Source: Actinacidiphila rubida (lineage in GTDB: Bacteria; Actinomycetota; Actinomycetes; Streptomycetales; Streptomycetaceae). From it: DNA of 64,000 bases. The stretch spans positions 186,001 to 250,000 of the forward strand of contig NZ_FODD01000002.1 in assembly GCF_900110255.1 (NCBI RefSeq), read 5' to 3'. The notes under the pieces were generated by a model. That model was not told where the DNA came from. It did no database searches and was given only the letters and a program-made list of their open reading frames with translations. Position 1 is the first letter of the stretch. Each line of letters starts with the position of its first letter. Both the position numbers and the translations under genes were made by a program. Positions 1 to 8,535 of this stretch are shown piece by piece.

Positions 1-390
1 CCGCGCCCCGCTGCTCGGCCCGGCCGCGACCTTGCGGGCGTAGGACTGAGGTGCGGCCGGCAACTCGCCCTTGCCCGGGTGCCGTTGCTTCCCGACGCCG
101 CCTCTCGCCTTGGTGGCGGCGGACGAGGCGGAGTGGCTGCGGCCGGCAGCCGTACCGGACTGCTGGCGCGGCAGCTTCCCCCACTGCGGGGAAGCAGGAT
201 GCGCCAGCCACGCGGCCACGCTCTTCAGCGTCGGCACCGACAGGGCCGGAAATCCCCGGTCGACGGCGTACGACTCCTCGCCGGTGAACAGCATCGCGAA
301 GGCGACGAGGGCCAGCAGGGCGACCGCCCTGTGCAGACGACGGTGGAAGCGAACCCGTGCGGGGGACCGACGGTACCGACGAGAGCGCAT
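1..390 (-). CDS. N-terminus of probable RHS/YD-repeat secreted protein (partial, runs off left edge)
   Basis: An open frame of 130 codons starts at an ATG at 390 and runs off the left edge without a stop. An AGGAG site lies 6 nt upstream of the ATG. The product has a basic N-terminus and a hydrophobic segment (about residues 20-33, AVALLALVAFAMLF), as in a signal sequence or signal anchor. A polar linker follows with the stretch QQSGTAAGRSHSASS and a Gly/Lys-rich run. This order (signal, then GTAAGRSH-like linker) is what I know from the N-termini of Streptomyces RHS/YD-repeat wall-associated or polymorphic-toxin proteins. No YD repeat is in the window, so the family call is an inference from the N-terminus only. 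Confidence 0.5.
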   Translation of the reverse strand, partial: MRSRRYRRSPARVRFHRRLHRAVALLALVAFAMLFTGEESYAVDRGFPALSVPTLKSVAAWLAHPASPQWGKLPRQQSGTAAGRSHSASSAATKARGGVGKQRHPGKGELPAAPQSYARKVAAGPSSGAR

Positions 391-991
391 CCACAACTCC
401 TGTTAACAACCTGCACACCAGTCCTGCATGGGCGTTGTGAATATGCGGGTCAGAGGCGGAGTTGATCCATACCTGCCAGGATTTATTGCCTGCTATTTAC
501 GTTCAACGGGCCTGCGGAGAATGGGGTACTGACGGTGGATGAACTCAAGGCGACCGCAAGCGGGACGCCCGGCGACTCCGCGTCCGGGCCACGTGCGGCG
601 CCGGCCGCCGACGCGACCCGTGCGACGAGGGGTCACGTGGGGAGGGGGCGTGTGGAGATCGCCACGGTCGCGCGTCCCCGACGGGACGTCAACTGACGTC
701 TAAGACACGTCATTCGGGCCTGCGAGGGCCACCCCCGGACACGCCCGCGGAGGGGACGTCGCCCCCCACGGGCAGGCCGGAACGTCGGGGCGGACACGGC
801 ACGGTCGCGGTGGCGGCGGACGCAGATCTGCCCGGCGTGCACGCACGTATGGGTCCCGTAGCCATCGAGGTGACCGCGGCCGTGGAGCCGGCCGCATTCG
901 CTCGGAACGCGACCGCGGGCCCGCGCGTCGCATCGCGTCGTGCGGACCGCGGCGGCCGTAGGGTCGAAGCCGTCGCGGAGGAGGGCTTCTG
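391..991. other. Intergenic region (601 bp) between divergent genes
   Basis: No convincing gene is seen. A relatively AT-rich stretch at about 470-520, upstream of the RHS-like gene, probably holds its promoter. A GTG-started frame (534-695) has no family features and was not called. The region also contains the palindrome at 685-700. Confidence 0.5.
685..700. promoter_or_regulatory. 16-bp palindrome, possible operator
   Basis: GACGTCA and TGACGTC form a perfect 7-bp inverted repeat with a 2-bp centre. A further ACGTCA half-site follows at 707-712. It lies about 290 bp upstream of the DHFR-like gene and about 295 bp from the RHS-like gene. The symmetry fits a dimeric regulator site, but no regulator gene is adjacent, so function is unassigned. 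Confidence 0.3.
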
Positions 992-1564
992 GTGCGCAGC
1001 GTGACCTATTCGATGGGCGTCTCGCTCGACGGGTACATCGTCGGACCGGACGGCGACTTCGGCTGGACGGCGCCCGACGAGGAGGTGTTCCGTTTCGTCA
1101 CCGACGAGCTCCGGGAGGTCGGCGTCCACCTGCTGGGGCGGCGGCTGTACGAGACGATGCTGTACTGGGAGACCGCCGACCAGGACCCCTCACTCGACGC
1201 GTCCATGCTCGAGTGGGCCGCGCTCTGGAAGCCGCTCCCCAAAGTGGTGTTCTCCTCGACGCTCTCGACGGTGCGGGGCCGTGCGCGGCTGGCCACCGGA
1301 GGCCTGGCGGAGGAGATCGCCCGGCTGCGGGCCGAGCCGGGGGAAGGTGCCATCGCGCTGGGCGGCGCGACGCTCGCCGCGGAGGCGGCCGCACTGGACC
1401 TGATCGACGAGTACCGGGCCCGCGTCCACCCGGTGCTGGTCGGCGGCGGCATCCCGTTCTTCCCCCGGCACGAGCGCCGGGTGGACCTCGAACTCGTCGA
1501 GACCCGCACCTTCGGCTCAGGCGTCCTCCACCTCCGCTACCGCGTGGCGCGAGAGGCGGAGTGA
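992..1564 (+). CDS. RibD C-terminal/dihydrofolate-reductase-like family protein
   Basis: This 190-aa protein has the usual opening of the family (SMGVSLDGYIVGPDGDF) and the GRRLYETM segment, where NADPH-binding residues lie in RibD/DHFR-fold proteins. The conserved C-terminal pattern of RibD_C proteins, IALGGATLAAEAAALDLIDE then HPVLVGGGIPFF, is also present. Length is typical. The GTG at 992 has GGAGGAGGG upstream. Family members are probable NAD(P)H-dependent reductases of unknown substrate, often found singly in actinomycetes. A second distant paralog lies at 9671-10207. Function beyond reductase is not known. Confidence 0.8.
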   Translation: MRSVTYSMGVSLDGYIVGPDGDFGWTAPDEEVFRFVTDELREVGVHLLGRRLYETMLYWETADQDPSLDASMLEWAALWKPLPKVVFSSTLSTVRGRARLATGGLAEEIARLRAEPGEGAIALGGATLAAEAAALDLIDEYRARVHPVLVGGGIPFFPRHERRVDLELVETRTFGSGVLHLRYRVAREAE

Positions 1565-1723
1565 CGCGCGGACACCGCGCCCCCACCCCACTCCGGCGAG
1601 GCGAGCCCGAGCTCGGGCCGGGCGGAGAGAATCCCCCGGATCCGGGGGCGCCCGGTGTCGAAATCGGCGTGGCGCGTTCGACGCCCTGGTGCAGGACTCG
1701 ATCCGCGTATCCGGGAGGAAACC

Positions 1724-2179
1724 ATGTCCACCACCGCCGCTCCGAACCGCACGTCCGCTCCCCTGACCGTCTCCTTCCTGGCGCGCCGCCCGGTCTGGCA
1801 GGTGTGCTACCTGGCGGCGCTCGCGGCGAGCGTCCTCGTCGAGCTGTGGGGGCTGGCCGCGCGGGGCGCCGGTGTGCCGATGCGGGCCGCCGGCCTGGGC
1901 TCGCACCACGCGTCGACGATCACCGTCGGCATGTTCGCGATGGGGACGATGGTCGTGACCTTCTGGTTCACCTTCGTCGTCGTGCTCATCGCCCGCTTCG
2001 CCACGAACCCGGCCCGGGTGTACCTGCGCACGGCCCTCCCGCTGCTCGCGCTCTCCCTCGCCGCGCCGCTCGCGGCGGCGGACACGGCGACGTCGACCAA
2101 GGTCGTGCTCGCCGCCGCGCACCTGATCGCGGGCGCGGTCATCGTCCCCGTGGTCGCCGGGCGTCTGCGCGCCCGGTGA
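1724..2179 (+). CDS. DUF6069-like four-helix integral membrane protein
   Basis: A 151-aa protein starts at an ATG preceded by GGGAGGAAACC; an upstream in-frame start at 1655 lacks such a site. Four hydrophobic helices are visible: near 20-40 (VCYLAALAASVLVELWG), 68-90 (GTMVVTFWFTFVVVLIARF), 100-118 (TALPLLALSLAAPLAAA) and 128-148. This matches the DUF6069 family of small actinobacterial membrane proteins. No catalytic motif is seen. It lies between the DHFR-like gene and a convergent lipoprotein gene and has no evident partner. Confidence 0.65.
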   Translation: MSTTAAPNRTSAPLTVSFLARRPVWQVCYLAALAASVLVELWGLAARGAGVPMRAAGLGSHHASTITVGMFAMGTMVVTFWFTFVVVLIARFATNPARVYLRTALPLLALSLAAPLAAADTATSTKVVLAAAHLIAGAVIVPVVAGRLRAR

Positions 2180-2210
2180 CCTGCCCGGAGGCGGCGTCCG
2201 AGGGTCGGAG

Positions 2211-2909
2211 TCAGCTGCCGACGGGGCCGACGTAGGTCGCCGGGTGGGTGGCGCCGTCCTGGAGGAGCACCGGCTGGAACTCCCACGGCACGTCCGTCGA
2301 TACCGTCTCGTTCGGCGGGGTGATCACGATGGTCTTGACGTCCAGCTGCCGGCCCGAGCCCGCCGAGTACGGCATGTAGGTGATGGTGAACGAGGTGCTG
2401 CCGCCCGGGGCGACGGTCGTGGCGTGCGGGGCGACCGACGTCTGCCGGCTCAGCGACCACGTCTGGCCGCCGCCGACCAGGTCGACGCCCGGGTAGCCCT
2501 TCATCGTGCAGCTCCTGGACCCGTGGTTGGTCATCTTGATGATCACGGGCCCGGCCGAGCCGACCGACTGCGCGCCGCTGCCGGGCGCGACGGACATCGC
2601 GAGGTCGGCGGTGCGGCAGCGCTGGCCGCCGGACGACCCGCCGGACCCCTGGGAGGAGGCCGGGGAGCCGGTGGAGCCACCGCTCGAGGACGAGCCGCCG
2701 CCGTTCGTGGTCGTGGCGGCGGAGGCACTGTCCACGGGCGACGGGGTCGCAGCGGTGTCCGTGCCGCTGCCGGCCGTCGCGGACGGGGTCGCGGGGGAAC
2801 TGTCCTTGGCCGACGCGCTGTCACTGCTCGATCCGCCTCCGCACGCGGTCAGGACCAGGCCGGCGCTCAGGATGGCAACGGTCAGCGGAAGAGTACGCAG
2901 ACGACGCAT
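2211..2909 (-). CDS. DUF4232-type secreted lipoprotein
   Basis: A 232-aa protein begins at an ATG with GAGG 8 nt upstream; a GTG four codons earlier has a poorer site. The signal peptide ends in the lipobox LTAC, giving a diacylglyceryl cysteine, so the protein should sit on the outer face of the membrane. A Ser/Gly/Thr linker (about residues 25-100) leads to a C-terminal domain (RCRTADLAMSVAPGSGAQSV to the end). That domain has paired cysteines and the beta-sandwich look of DUF4232, including IIKMTNHGSRSCTMKGYPGV. DUF4232 proteins are common in streptomycetes and their ligand is unknown. Confidence 0.85.
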   Translation of the reverse strand: MRRLRTLPLTVAILSAGLVLTACGGGSSSDSASAKDSSPATPSATAGSGTDTAATPSPVDSASAATTTNGGGSSSSGGSTGSPASSQGSGGSSGGQRCRTADLAMSVAPGSGAQSVGSAGPVIIKMTNHGSRSCTMKGYPGVDLVGGGQTWSLSRQTSVAPHATTVAPGGSTSFTITYMPYSAGSGRQLDVKTIVITPPNETVSTDVPWEFQPVLLQDGATHPATYVGPVGS

Positions 2910-3236
2910 GGACAACCTCACAAAAGGAAGAACGGCTAAGAGTGTTCGGGGCCCGCGGCCCGCTCACCGATGACTCTGCCTGATGCGGGACGGTCGCTGA
3001 CCGTCTGTCGGAATGCCATGACCGCGCTGTCGTCTACCTGTGACACAGCTACATCTGCGGAATTCCCTGCTCCCAGTGAAACCGTTTCGCCACACGCGAC
3101 GTACGGGGTCCCGTCCGGCACGGGGAAACGCGTGGGTCCGGCGAGCGGTGGTATCGCTCGCCGGACCCACGGAAACGGGAGGCCGCGGAGCCGGCCCCGC
3201 CAGTGCGGGGGCCGCGCGGCCCTGGGGATCAGGACA
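2910..3236. other. Intergenic region (327 bp)
   Basis: This region separates the upstream side of the DUF4232 gene from the end of the small secreted-protein gene. It contains the probable promoter of the former (moderately AT-rich around 3000-3090) and the strong hairpin at 3131-3171. No gene is seen. Confidence 0.5.
3131..3171 (-). terminator. Hairpin terminator after the SH3-like secreted protein gene
   Basis: A perfect 17-bp inverted repeat (CGTGGGTCCGGCGAGCG and its complement) has a 7-nt loop. It lies 66 bp past the stop of the minus-strand gene ending at 3237. Like many Streptomyces terminators it lacks a long U tract. Confidence 0.75.
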
Positions 3237-3602
3237 TCACGGGCACTGGGGGATGCCGCCGTTGTGGAACAGGGCCGCCCCGTCGGCGTAGGGGCCGAAG
3301 ACCCAGCCCTCGATATAGCTCTCGCCCGACGGGTAGACCTCCGTCACCGCGTGGTACCAGACGTCGCCAGCGTTGCCCACATTGCCGCCCACCGTCCAGC
3401 AGTTGACCTGGACCGCGTCACCGGCGTGCAGGTCGGGCGCGACCTTGCCGGAGCTCGCGTTGGGCGCGGAGTAGACGCCGACGGTGCGGTTGAGATCGAT
3501 CATGCTGTCGGCGTGGGCGGTGCCGCCCGCGAAGCCGAGGGCGGCTGCCGCCGCGAGGAGCACCGTGCCGGAGGCCTTGGCCTGCTTGAGCCAGGTGACC
3601 AT
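3237..3602 (-). CDS. Small secreted protein, SH3-like fold suspected
   Basis: A 121-aa product starts at an ATG with AAGGAG 7 nt upstream. A Sec signal peptide (residues 1-31) ends in TAHA before DSMIDLNRTVGVYSAP. The mature part (VGVYSAPNASSGKVAPDLHAGDAVQVNC, then DVWYHAV and GWVFGPY) has the spacing of bacterial SH3-type wall-binding domains: short strand, ligand-type variable loop, W-Y pair. Two cysteines may form a disulfide. It is followed by its own hairpin. Its neighbours are two other exported-protein genes in the same direction, which suggests an exported-protein group. The fold is inferred and function is unknown. Confidence 0.65.
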   Translation of the reverse strand: MVTWLKQAKASGTVLLAAAAALGFAGGTAHADSMIDLNRTVGVYSAPNASSGKVAPDLHAGDAVQVNCWTVGGNVGNAGDVWYHAVTEVYPSGESYIEGWVFGPYADGAALFHNGGIPQCP

Positions 3603-3736
3603 GCTGCTTCTCCTTCGGGTTGGAGGGTGGAGCTCGAAGTGTCCGGCGCCGACCGGAAATCGCGGGAGGACATCGCGGACGGACGGGCCGGGAGGACGTC
3701 GCGGGCGAAGGTCCTCGGTGCGAATACCGCGGATTC

Positions 3737-4198
3737 TCAATAACTCCAGGAGAGCGACGCGTCCTGGTTGTAGAGGTTGTTTCCGAGCCGGTACGGGTGG
3801 TCCCCGGGCAGCAGTTGATACACGTTTCCGGCGTAATTCGAGTTGTACCAGATGTTCGTCTTCACGGCCGCCGTGGAATAGGTGTTGGATGCCGTCGCGG
3901 CGTGGTTCTTGACGCTCTGGTTCTGTCCCGCCCCGGAGCCCTCGAAGGTGTAGGGCAGGAGATTGGGGACGTTGCTGGTCCCCGTCCCCTCACTGGCGTC
4001 GACTCCGCCGTTGAAGAGGAACGCGGTGCTCGACCCCTGCTGGCCGGAGTTGTACCAGAGGCAGGTGAGCGAGTCGTAGCTGGTGCCGGCCGCGTTGAAG
4101 CACGGCCAGGTCGGGACCGCCTGGGCGGGCGCGGCGGTGAGGAGGACGGCGCCGACGGTCGCGACGGCGGCTGCGGCGCTGACGAATCTCAGCCTCAT
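3737..4198 (-). CDS. Secreted protein resembling peptidase inhibitor family I36
   Basis: A 153-aa protein starts at an ATG with AGGAG 8 nt upstream. The signal peptide (residues 1-27) ends in APAQA. The mature region has CLWYNSGQQGSSTAFLFNGG, then alternating Asn/Tyr-rich segments ending in NQDASLSWSY. Repeated N-Y/W patterns and an early CLWYNS motif are typical of the Streptomyces I36/SMI-like small secreted inhibitors (gamma-crystallin-like fold). Inhibitory activity is assumed from family only. It lies 134 bp from the next secreted-protein gene and 58 bp from the upstream lipoprotein gene, all on the minus strand. Confidence 0.65.
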   Translation of the reverse strand: MRLRFVSAAAAVATVGAVLLTAAPAQAVPTWPCFNAAGTSYDSLTCLWYNSGQQGSSTAFLFNGGVDASEGTGTSNVPNLLPYTFEGSGAGQNQSVKNHAATASNTYSTAAVKTNIWYNSNYAGNVYQLLPGDHPYRLGNNLYNQDASLSWSY

Positions 4199-4256
4199 CT
4201 GACAACTCTCCTGGTGGTCGGTTCGTGTGGAAGGCGAGCGAGACGGCTCGCCGGGG

Positions 4257-5249
4257 TTACCGCGACGGCCGGAGAACGGTCGCCGCGATCCGCAGTTCCT
4301 GCTGCATGGTGACCTGTGCATGCCGCAGTGACTCGGCGTCGGCCTTGATCGCCGCGCCCTGGTAGCCGGACTCGACGGAGGACCAGACGCCGACGACATC
4401 GCTCCGCCGCTTGCAGGCGACATCCGCCTGCGCGGTGGCGATCTCGGCACCGGACGGCTGGGCGGATGCCGCCCACCGGGGGTCGTTGTCGGCCGCGTCG
4501 GGGTCCTTGTAGTGGTAGCCGCGGGTCCGCATGCAGGACGACCACGCGGCGAAGGCCTTCCGCACCCGGGCGTCCGCCTGCGACCTGGTGAAGCTGTCGG
4601 CCTGGATGGTCTCGGCGATGTCCGGGTTGCCGTAGCGCCCGTCCTTCCCGCCGAGCTCGGCGGTGGCCTCCGCGTTGCAGCCGCCGCTCGGCACGCTCCG
4701 GCCGTTGACCGGGCCGGCGGCGGTACCGGAGAGGACCGCCGCCATCGCAGGTGTCACCTTGGGCGGGTGCACGGCCGGGACCGCGCCCGCCTGCTGGAGC
4801 TTCATCTCCACGGCCATGAAGTGGTAGCCGTAGCGGGCCTGTTCGGGCGTCATCACGCCGTAGCGGGATTCGTTCGCCGGCAGCTGCCCGTGGGGGGCCG
4901 AAGCGGTCGCGACCTGGTACGCGAAGCCGTAGCGCTTCATGCAGGCCGCGATCAGCTCGGCGTGCGCCGCGACCAGTCGGGACGTCTGGGCGTCGGTGAA
5001 GAGGTAGGGGGCGATGGGCAGGACGATGTCCGACGGCCGCGACGGCGCCGCCGCCGTGGTGACGGGCAGCGGGCTCACCGCCGCAAGCGGGGATCCGGCC
5101 GCCGCCGGATGGCCGCCCGAGGCGCTGGTGCAGCCGCTCACCGCGGCCGCGAGCAGCAGTGCCGCCGCACCGCCCGCGGTGAGGTCGCGGCGGGTGTGCG
5201 CCGAGCCTCCGGTGCCCCGAGGGCGACCCCGGGTGCCAAAAACCTTCAT
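4257..5249 (-). CDS. Putative lipoprotein of unknown function with Tat-like signal
   Basis: A 330-aa product starts at an ATG with GGGGGAAAG upstream. The leader has a twin-arginine motif (HTRRDLT), a hydrophobic stretch and the lipobox VSGC, so Tat export and lipidation are likely. The mature protein is about 290 aa and mainly helical and polar. It has two similar Cys-containing segments, AACMKRYGFAYQ and WSSCMRTRGYHYKDP. A C-M-x-R/K-x-G-[FY] pattern of this kind is common in a family of actinobacterial hypothetical lipoproteins. No enzyme motif is seen. It is the first gene of a possible three-gene exported-protein group. Confidence 0.7.
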   Translation of the reverse strand: MKVFGTRGRPRGTGGSAHTRRDLTAGGAAALLLAAAVSGCTSASGGHPAAAGSPLAAVSPLPVTTAAAPSRPSDIVLPIAPYLFTDAQTSRLVAAHAELIAACMKRYGFAYQVATASAPHGQLPANESRYGVMTPEQARYGYHFMAVEMKLQQAGAVPAVHPPKVTPAMAAVLSGTAAGPVNGRSVPSGGCNAEATAELGGKDGRYGNPDIAETIQADSFTRSQADARVRKAFAAWSSCMRTRGYHYKDPDAADNDPRWAASAQPSGAEIATAQADVACKRRSDVVGVWSSVESGYQGAAIKADAESLRHAQVTMQQELRIAATVLRPSR

Positions 5250-5517
5250 ACCGACTTTCCCCCCTTTTCGGCGGCAACCCGCTGACACGCGACGCCGGTC
5301 CGGCATTGTTTCGCCTTCAACGGATCCGGCCGGTCCCGCGCCGTCCTGAATTCCCGTCACACCCACCCGGTCGGCCGAAAACAAATCGGCCGCACAGGAT
5401 TGGCTGAATGCCTCACAGGAACGCTATGGACACAGGTCCGTCGGCCGTCCTAGATTCGTCCTATTGCGAGGTCGGCCGGGGGGATCGTCGCCGATCGTGG
5501 GCAGTTCCGGGGGGGAC

Positions 5518-8451
5518 ATGAGATTCGGTGTGCTGGGACCGCTGCACGCTCGGATCAGCGGGCGCGAGGTCCGGCTCGACGGACCACGGCAGGCCAAGAT
5601 GCTGGCCGCGCTCCTGATCGATTCCAACAACGTCGTCGCCACGGAACGGCTCGTCGCCGTGATGTGGGACGAGAAGGCGCCCGCCACCGCGGTCCGCCAG
5701 GTCCAGGACGCGCTGTCCGGGCTGCGCCGCAACCTCGCCGCGAGCGGGGCACCCGCCTCGCTGATCAGCACACGGCGGGGCGGTTACCAGATCCATCTGG
5801 GCCAGGACCAGCTCGACCTGCTGGAGTTCGAGCGCGAGCGGCACGCCGCCGAACGGCACACGGACCCGCGGGACACGGCCGCCGCCCTGCGGCGCGCCCT
5901 GGCCTGCTGGCGCGGTGACGCCCTCGTCGACATCTCCAGCCAGGTCCTGGAGTTCGACGCGGCACGGCTCAACGAGAAGCGCGCGGCCACGCACAAGCTG
6001 TGCCTGAGCATCGAACTCGACCTGGGACGCCATCGTGAGGTCGTCGAGGAGCTGACCGCGCTCCTGCGCGAGCACCCCTACGACGAGCACGTCGCCGAAC
6101 ACCTCATGGTCGCCCTCTACCGGTGCCGGCGGCAGGGCGAGGCGCTGCAGGTCTACGAGCGGCTGCGCCGGACGCTGGCCGGCGAACTCGGCGTCGACCC
6201 CACTCCGCCCGTGCAGGCGCTGCACCGGCGCATCCTGGTCGCCGACCCCTCCCTGGCCGCCCCCGTCCCGGCGAGCGGTCCGGCGGACTCGCCCGCGGAC
6301 GGTCCGGGCGCGGCCGCCGCCGAACCGGTGATGGCCATGCCGGTACGCCAACTGCCCCTCGACGTACCCGACTTCGTGGGCCGCGGCGACGCGCTGAGCG
6401 AGGTCGCCCGGCTGCTCGACGGGTCGGCACCCGACCGGGCCCCGGTGGCCGTGATCGTGGGCGGCCCCGGGGTCGGCAAGTCCTGTCTGGTGACGCACGC
6501 CGCACGGCTCGCGAGCGCCTCGTTCCCCGACGGGCAGCTCTACCTCAACCTCGCGGGGACGTCGGACGAGCCGCGGGACCCGGCACTGATGCTGGCCGAG
6601 GCGCTGCGCGCGCTGTCGATCGCCGGCAGCGCGATCCCGAGCGGTCTGTCCGAACGGGCCGGGCTCTACCGGTCGTTGCTGGCGGACCGGCGGATGCTGG
6701 TGGTGCTGGACGACGCCGGCACCGCCGATCAGGTGCTGCCGTTGCTGCCGGGTGCCGACGGCTGTGCCGTGCTGATCACCAGCCGCGCCCTGCTGACGCA
6801 GCTTCCGGGCGCCCGCCACATCGATCTGGACGTGCTGAGCCCCGCGGAGGCACGGGAGTTGTTCACCGGCATCGTCGGCCGGCGGCGGGTGGAGCAGGAA
6901 CCGGAGGAGGCCGACGCGATCCTCGCCTGCTGCGGCAACCTGCCGCTCGCGATCCGGATCGCCAGTGCCAAGCTCACCGGCCGCCCGGCCTGGTCGCTGC
7001 GGGTGCTGCGGGAACGGATCGAGGACGAGTCCCGGCGGCTGGCCGAGCTGCGGATCGGGGATCTCAGCGTGCGGGCCAGCGTCGAACTGAGCCTGCGACT
7101 GCTGCCGGACGACGCGGTGCGCGCGCTGAGCCTGCTGGGGCTGCTCGGCCCCTACACGTTGCCCGGCTGGGTGTTCGGCCCGCTGCTGGACCGCTCGGAC
7201 GCCGAGGACGTGCTGGACACCCTCGTCGACGCCAGCCTGGTGCGGCTCACCGCGACGGACGCCATCGGCCAGCCGCGCTACCGGCTGCACGACCTGATCC
7301 GGACGTGCGCCGTGGAGATCGCCGCCCTGCTGCCCGCGGTGGACAAGCGGGACGCGATGGTCCGGGTGCTGTCCACCTGGCTCGACCTGGTCAAGCGCGG
7401 CACCGACCGGCTGCCGGCCGGGCTGCTGACCGGCGAGCCCGGTGCGGCGCCCCGGCGGCCGCTGCCCGACACGGTCGCGGACCGGCTGCTGGCCGACCCG
7501 GTCGCGTGGTTCGACGCGGAGCGCTACGCCCTGCTCGGCGCGGTGAAACTGGCCGTGGACTGGGGCCTGGACGAGCTGGCCTGGGAGCTCGCGGCCGGCA
7601 CGGTGACCTACTACGACCACCTGTGCCTGTACCAGGACTGGGAGCACGGGCACCGGCTCGCACTGGGCGCGGCCGAGGCCGCCGGCAACGGACGCGGCGC
7701 GTCCGTGCTGCTGCGCGGTCTCGGCCAGCTGCACATCTACCGGGACGAGTTCGACGCGGCGACCCGGGCCCTGGACTCCTCCGTCGGGCTGTGCCAGGAC
7801 GGCGGGGACAAGCGCGGCGAGGCGCTGTCGGTGGCGATGCTGGGCACCGTCAGCCGGGTGGAGGGCCGCTACGAGGAGGCCGCCGACCGCGTCCAGCAGG
7901 CGCTGGCCATCGCGGTCAGCGAGGGCGACCGTCACCTCGAGGCGCAGCTGTCCTGTTCGATGGCCGTGATGCGGCTCATGCAGGACGACCTCGACGGGGC
8001 GGAGACCTGGTTCGAGGAGGCCCTGAGCCAGGCCCGGGCGCTCGGCGACGGGCACCGGGTGGCGGTCGTGCTGCGGCGGCTCAGCCGGCTGCACGACCGG
8101 CGCGGCGATCCGGACGAGGCGCTGCGCTGCCTGTCGCAGGCGCTGGCCACCTTCGAGGAGCTGGACGACGAGCGGTGCGCCGCGTACGCGCTGCTGGAGG
8201 TCGGCCGCGTCCACGGCGGTCAGCAGGACCGGGACCGGGCGGTCCCGGCGCTGGAGCGCGCCGCGGCGCTGTTCCACCGGCACGGCGACCGTCTGGACGA
8301 GGCGTCGTGCTGGCAGCTGATCGCCGACCTGGACGCCGCGGCCGGCGTCCACGACCTGGCGGGCCGGAGCCGCGAGCGGGCACGGGCGCTGTGGCGGACG
8401 ATCGATGACGCGCAGCAGACGAAGGCTCCCGCGCGGCCGTCGTCGCCGTGA
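5518..8451 (+). CDS. AfsR/SARP-family transcriptional regulator with NB-ARC and TPR domains
   Basis: A 977-aa protein starts at an ATG with GGGGGG upstream; an in-frame start at 5464 is less likely. The order is an OmpR-type winged helix (about 1-95, starting MRFGVLGPLHARISGREVRL), a bacterial transcriptional activation domain (95-250), an STAND NTPase and a TPR region. The NTPase has P-loop GGPGVGKS near residue 315 and LVVLDDAG near 397. The TPR region spans about 700-960. This is the AfsR layout. Such proteins bind heptamer direct repeats and activate secondary-metabolism genes, with ATP/ADP state and TPR partners controlling activity. No biosynthetic core gene is adjacent, so its targets are unclear. 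Confidence 0.92.
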   Translation: MRFGVLGPLHARISGREVRLDGPRQAKMLAALLIDSNNVVATERLVAVMWDEKAPATAVRQVQDALSGLRRNLAASGAPASLISTRRGGYQIHLGQDQLDLLEFERERHAAERHTDPRDTAAALRRALACWRGDALVDISSQVLEFDAARLNEKRAATHKLCLSIELDLGRHREVVEELTALLREHPYDEHVAEHLMVALYRCRRQGEALQVYERLRRTLAGELGVDPTPPVQALHRRILVADPSLAAPVPASGPADSPADGPGAAAAEPVMAMPVRQLPLDVPDFVGRGDALSEVARLLDGSAPDRAPVAVIVGGPGVGKSCLVTHAARLASASFPDGQLYLNLAGTSDEPRDPALMLAEALRALSIAGSAIPSGLSERAGLYRSLLADRRMLVVLDDAGTADQVLPLLPGADGCAVLITSRALLTQLPGARHIDLDVLSPAEARELFTGIVGRRRVEQEPEEADAILACCGNLPLAIRIASAKLTGRPAWSLRVLRERIEDESRRLAELRIGDLSVRASVELSLRLLPDDAVRALSLLGLLGPYTLPGWVFGPLLDRSDAEDVLDTLVDASLVRLTATDAIGQPRYRLHDLIRTCAVEIAALLPAVDKRDAMVRVLSTWLDLVKRGTDRLPAGLLTGEPGAAPRRPLPDTVADRLLADPVAWFDAERYALLGAVKLAVDWGLDELAWELAAGTVTYYDHLCLYQDWEHGHRLALGAAEAAGNGRGASVLLRGLGQLHIYRDEFDAATRALDSSVGLCQDGGDKRGEALSVAMLGTVSRVEGRYEEAADRVQQALAIAVSEGDRHLEAQLSCSMAVMRLMQDDLDGAETWFEEALSQARALGDGHRVAVVLRRLSRLHDRRGDPDEALRCLSQALATFEELDDERCAAYALLEVGRVHGGQQDRDRAVPALERAAALFHRHGDRLDEASCWQLIADLDAAAGVHDLAGRSRERARALWRTIDDAQQTKAPARPSSP

Positions 8452-8535
8452 GGGCGTCGTCCGGGCCCGGTCCCCTGACCTGCTGATCCGCGGCGGGCGG
8501 GAATCAAAGGGGCCGCCCGGACGCTGTCACTCACT

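Noticed and set aside
534..695. Short GTG-started frame in the first intergenic region
   Set aside because: No ribosome site, no family features and no synteny clue.
5461..8352. A 963-codon open frame on the minus strand opposite the AfsR-like gene
   Set aside because: It is antisense to a complete SARP-NB-ARC-TPR protein and its translation is rich in Arg/Gln/Val/Ala without domains, as expected for a high-GC shadow frame.
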